A DNA stretch of 42,892 nt, from contig CALVZA010000048.1 in assembly GCA_944372415.1 (NCBI GenBank), positions 1 through 42,892 of the forward strand. Reading direction: 5' to 3'. Positions 42,724-42,892 of the stretch are shown in pieces. A program made the translations under genes and the position numbers. Under the pieces are notes generated by a model that saw nothing but the letters and a program-made list of their open reading frames with translations, searched no databases and was not told the DNA's origin. The stretch is from an uncultured Bacilli bacterium (GTDB lineage: Bacteria; Bacillota_I; Bacilli_A; RF39; UBA660). Numbering within the stretch: position 1 is the stretch's first letter; each line of letters starts with the position of its first letter.

Positions 42724-42892
42724 ATGATAATATGCACTCAAGATTATAATGATTTTATTAAGTTAAAAAAAGATATCGATAATAAAAAAGTTAGATTTAA
42801 AATTCAAGTTATTTTTTCTAAATGGTGGCCTATTTTTCTCGAAACTTATAAACACTTAAATATTAGGCAAGTTGTTAAAGATTATGTTGATA
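42724..42892 (+). CDS. Probable transposase, N-terminal part (3' partial)
   Basis: Open from ATG 42724 to the window end (56 codons); GTG 42715 is another start. A TATAAT box is at 42703-42708. The part FSKWWPIFLETYKHLNIRQVV resembles the start of IS91-type transposases with a zinc-binding domain (IF..W..F....IR..V), but the cysteines would lie beyond the window. The shielding hairpins upstream agree with a mobile element. The identification is tentative. Confidence 0.45.
   Translation, partial: MIICTQDYNDFIKLKKDIDNKKVRFKIQVIFSKWWPIFLETYKHLNIRQVVKDYVD

Noticed and set aside
1-42892. Use of TGA as a tryptophan codon (mycoplasma code)
   Set aside because: Full-length conserved proteins read through without TGA, Trp is TGG, and sigK and the recombinase end with TGA.
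1-42892. CRISPR array or a clustered defence system
   Set aside because: No regularly spaced direct repeats were seen and no cas, restriction or toxin-antitoxin pair is recognisable. The HerA-type ATPase lacks a NurA, SIR2 or other effector neighbour.

Overview
The window is a gene-dense, very AT-rich chromosome segment of a low-GC Gram-positive bacterium, most likely a gut-type member of the Bacilli/Mycoplasmatota-adjacent lineages with a reduced gene set. This rests on the AT content, the reading frames, the rpsU-yqeY, rpsB-tsf and hisS-aspS-gatCAB gene orders, a T-box leader, intrinsic terminators and sigma-A-type promoters. TGA is a real stop (sigK and the recombinase fragment end with it) and Trp is TGG, so this is the standard bacterial code and not the mycoplasma code. 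Anaerobic metabolism is indicated by the class III ribonucleotide reductase (nrdD, nrdG) and HemW.

Layout. Positions 1-678 hold the right end of a large-serine-recombinase element, followed in the same frame by the 3' part of a ZIP-family (ZupT) metal transporter gene that the element has apparently split inside its first metal-binding motif. From about 1.2 to 8.1 kb, mostly on the minus strand, are an HTH regulator, mnmA, an unknown protein with a hairpin leader, a SpoIIM-like membrane protein, a divergent 37-residue membrane peptide, yqeY-rpsU, a GDPD esterase and a surface protein with cadherin-like domains. mnmA and the 37-residue ORF share a 67-bp, nearly perfect, inverted-repeat promoter/leader. 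An IS4-family transposase lies at 8.3-9.6 kb. From 9.7 to 17.7 kb are an unknown gene, hemW, a HerA-type ATPase, a pyrimidine nucleoside phosphorylase, tsf, rpsB with an added Rho_N-like tail, and two unknown proteins, one with an internal duplication. From 17.8 to 26.6 kb are an unsplit sigK, an XRE regulator, dut, nrdG-nrdD with a divergent Crp/Fnr-type regulator around a 16-bp palindrome, an M29-type aminopeptidase, an acyltransferase/zinc-ribbon membrane protein pair and an ASCH protein. From 26.9 to 30.5 kb are tRNA-Met, rpmF-yceD-yneF, a SirA-like gene and helD. From 30.6 to 37 kb is the T-box-led operon hisS-aspS-gatC-gatA-gatB. From 37 to 42.5 kb are a surface protein, an archaeal-type proS, a 43-residue membrane peptide and recD2. 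The right edge holds the start of a probable transposase.

How it fits together. Translation dominates: tRNA thiolation, ribosomal proteins S2, S21 and L32, EF-Ts, three aminoacyl-tRNA synthetases and the GatCAB amidotransferase. The T-box specifier region reads GACAC, which can be read as Asp (GAC) or His (CAC), matching the first two genes of its operon. Sporulation-type genes (sigK, SpoIIM-like, SirA-like) suggest a spore-forming ancestry or retained sporulation. No CRISPR array, prophage module or obviously new multi-gene defence system is visible; the most unusual signals are the split transporter, the inverted promoter duplication, the overlapping T-box specifier, the duplicated unknown protein and several perfect palindromes.
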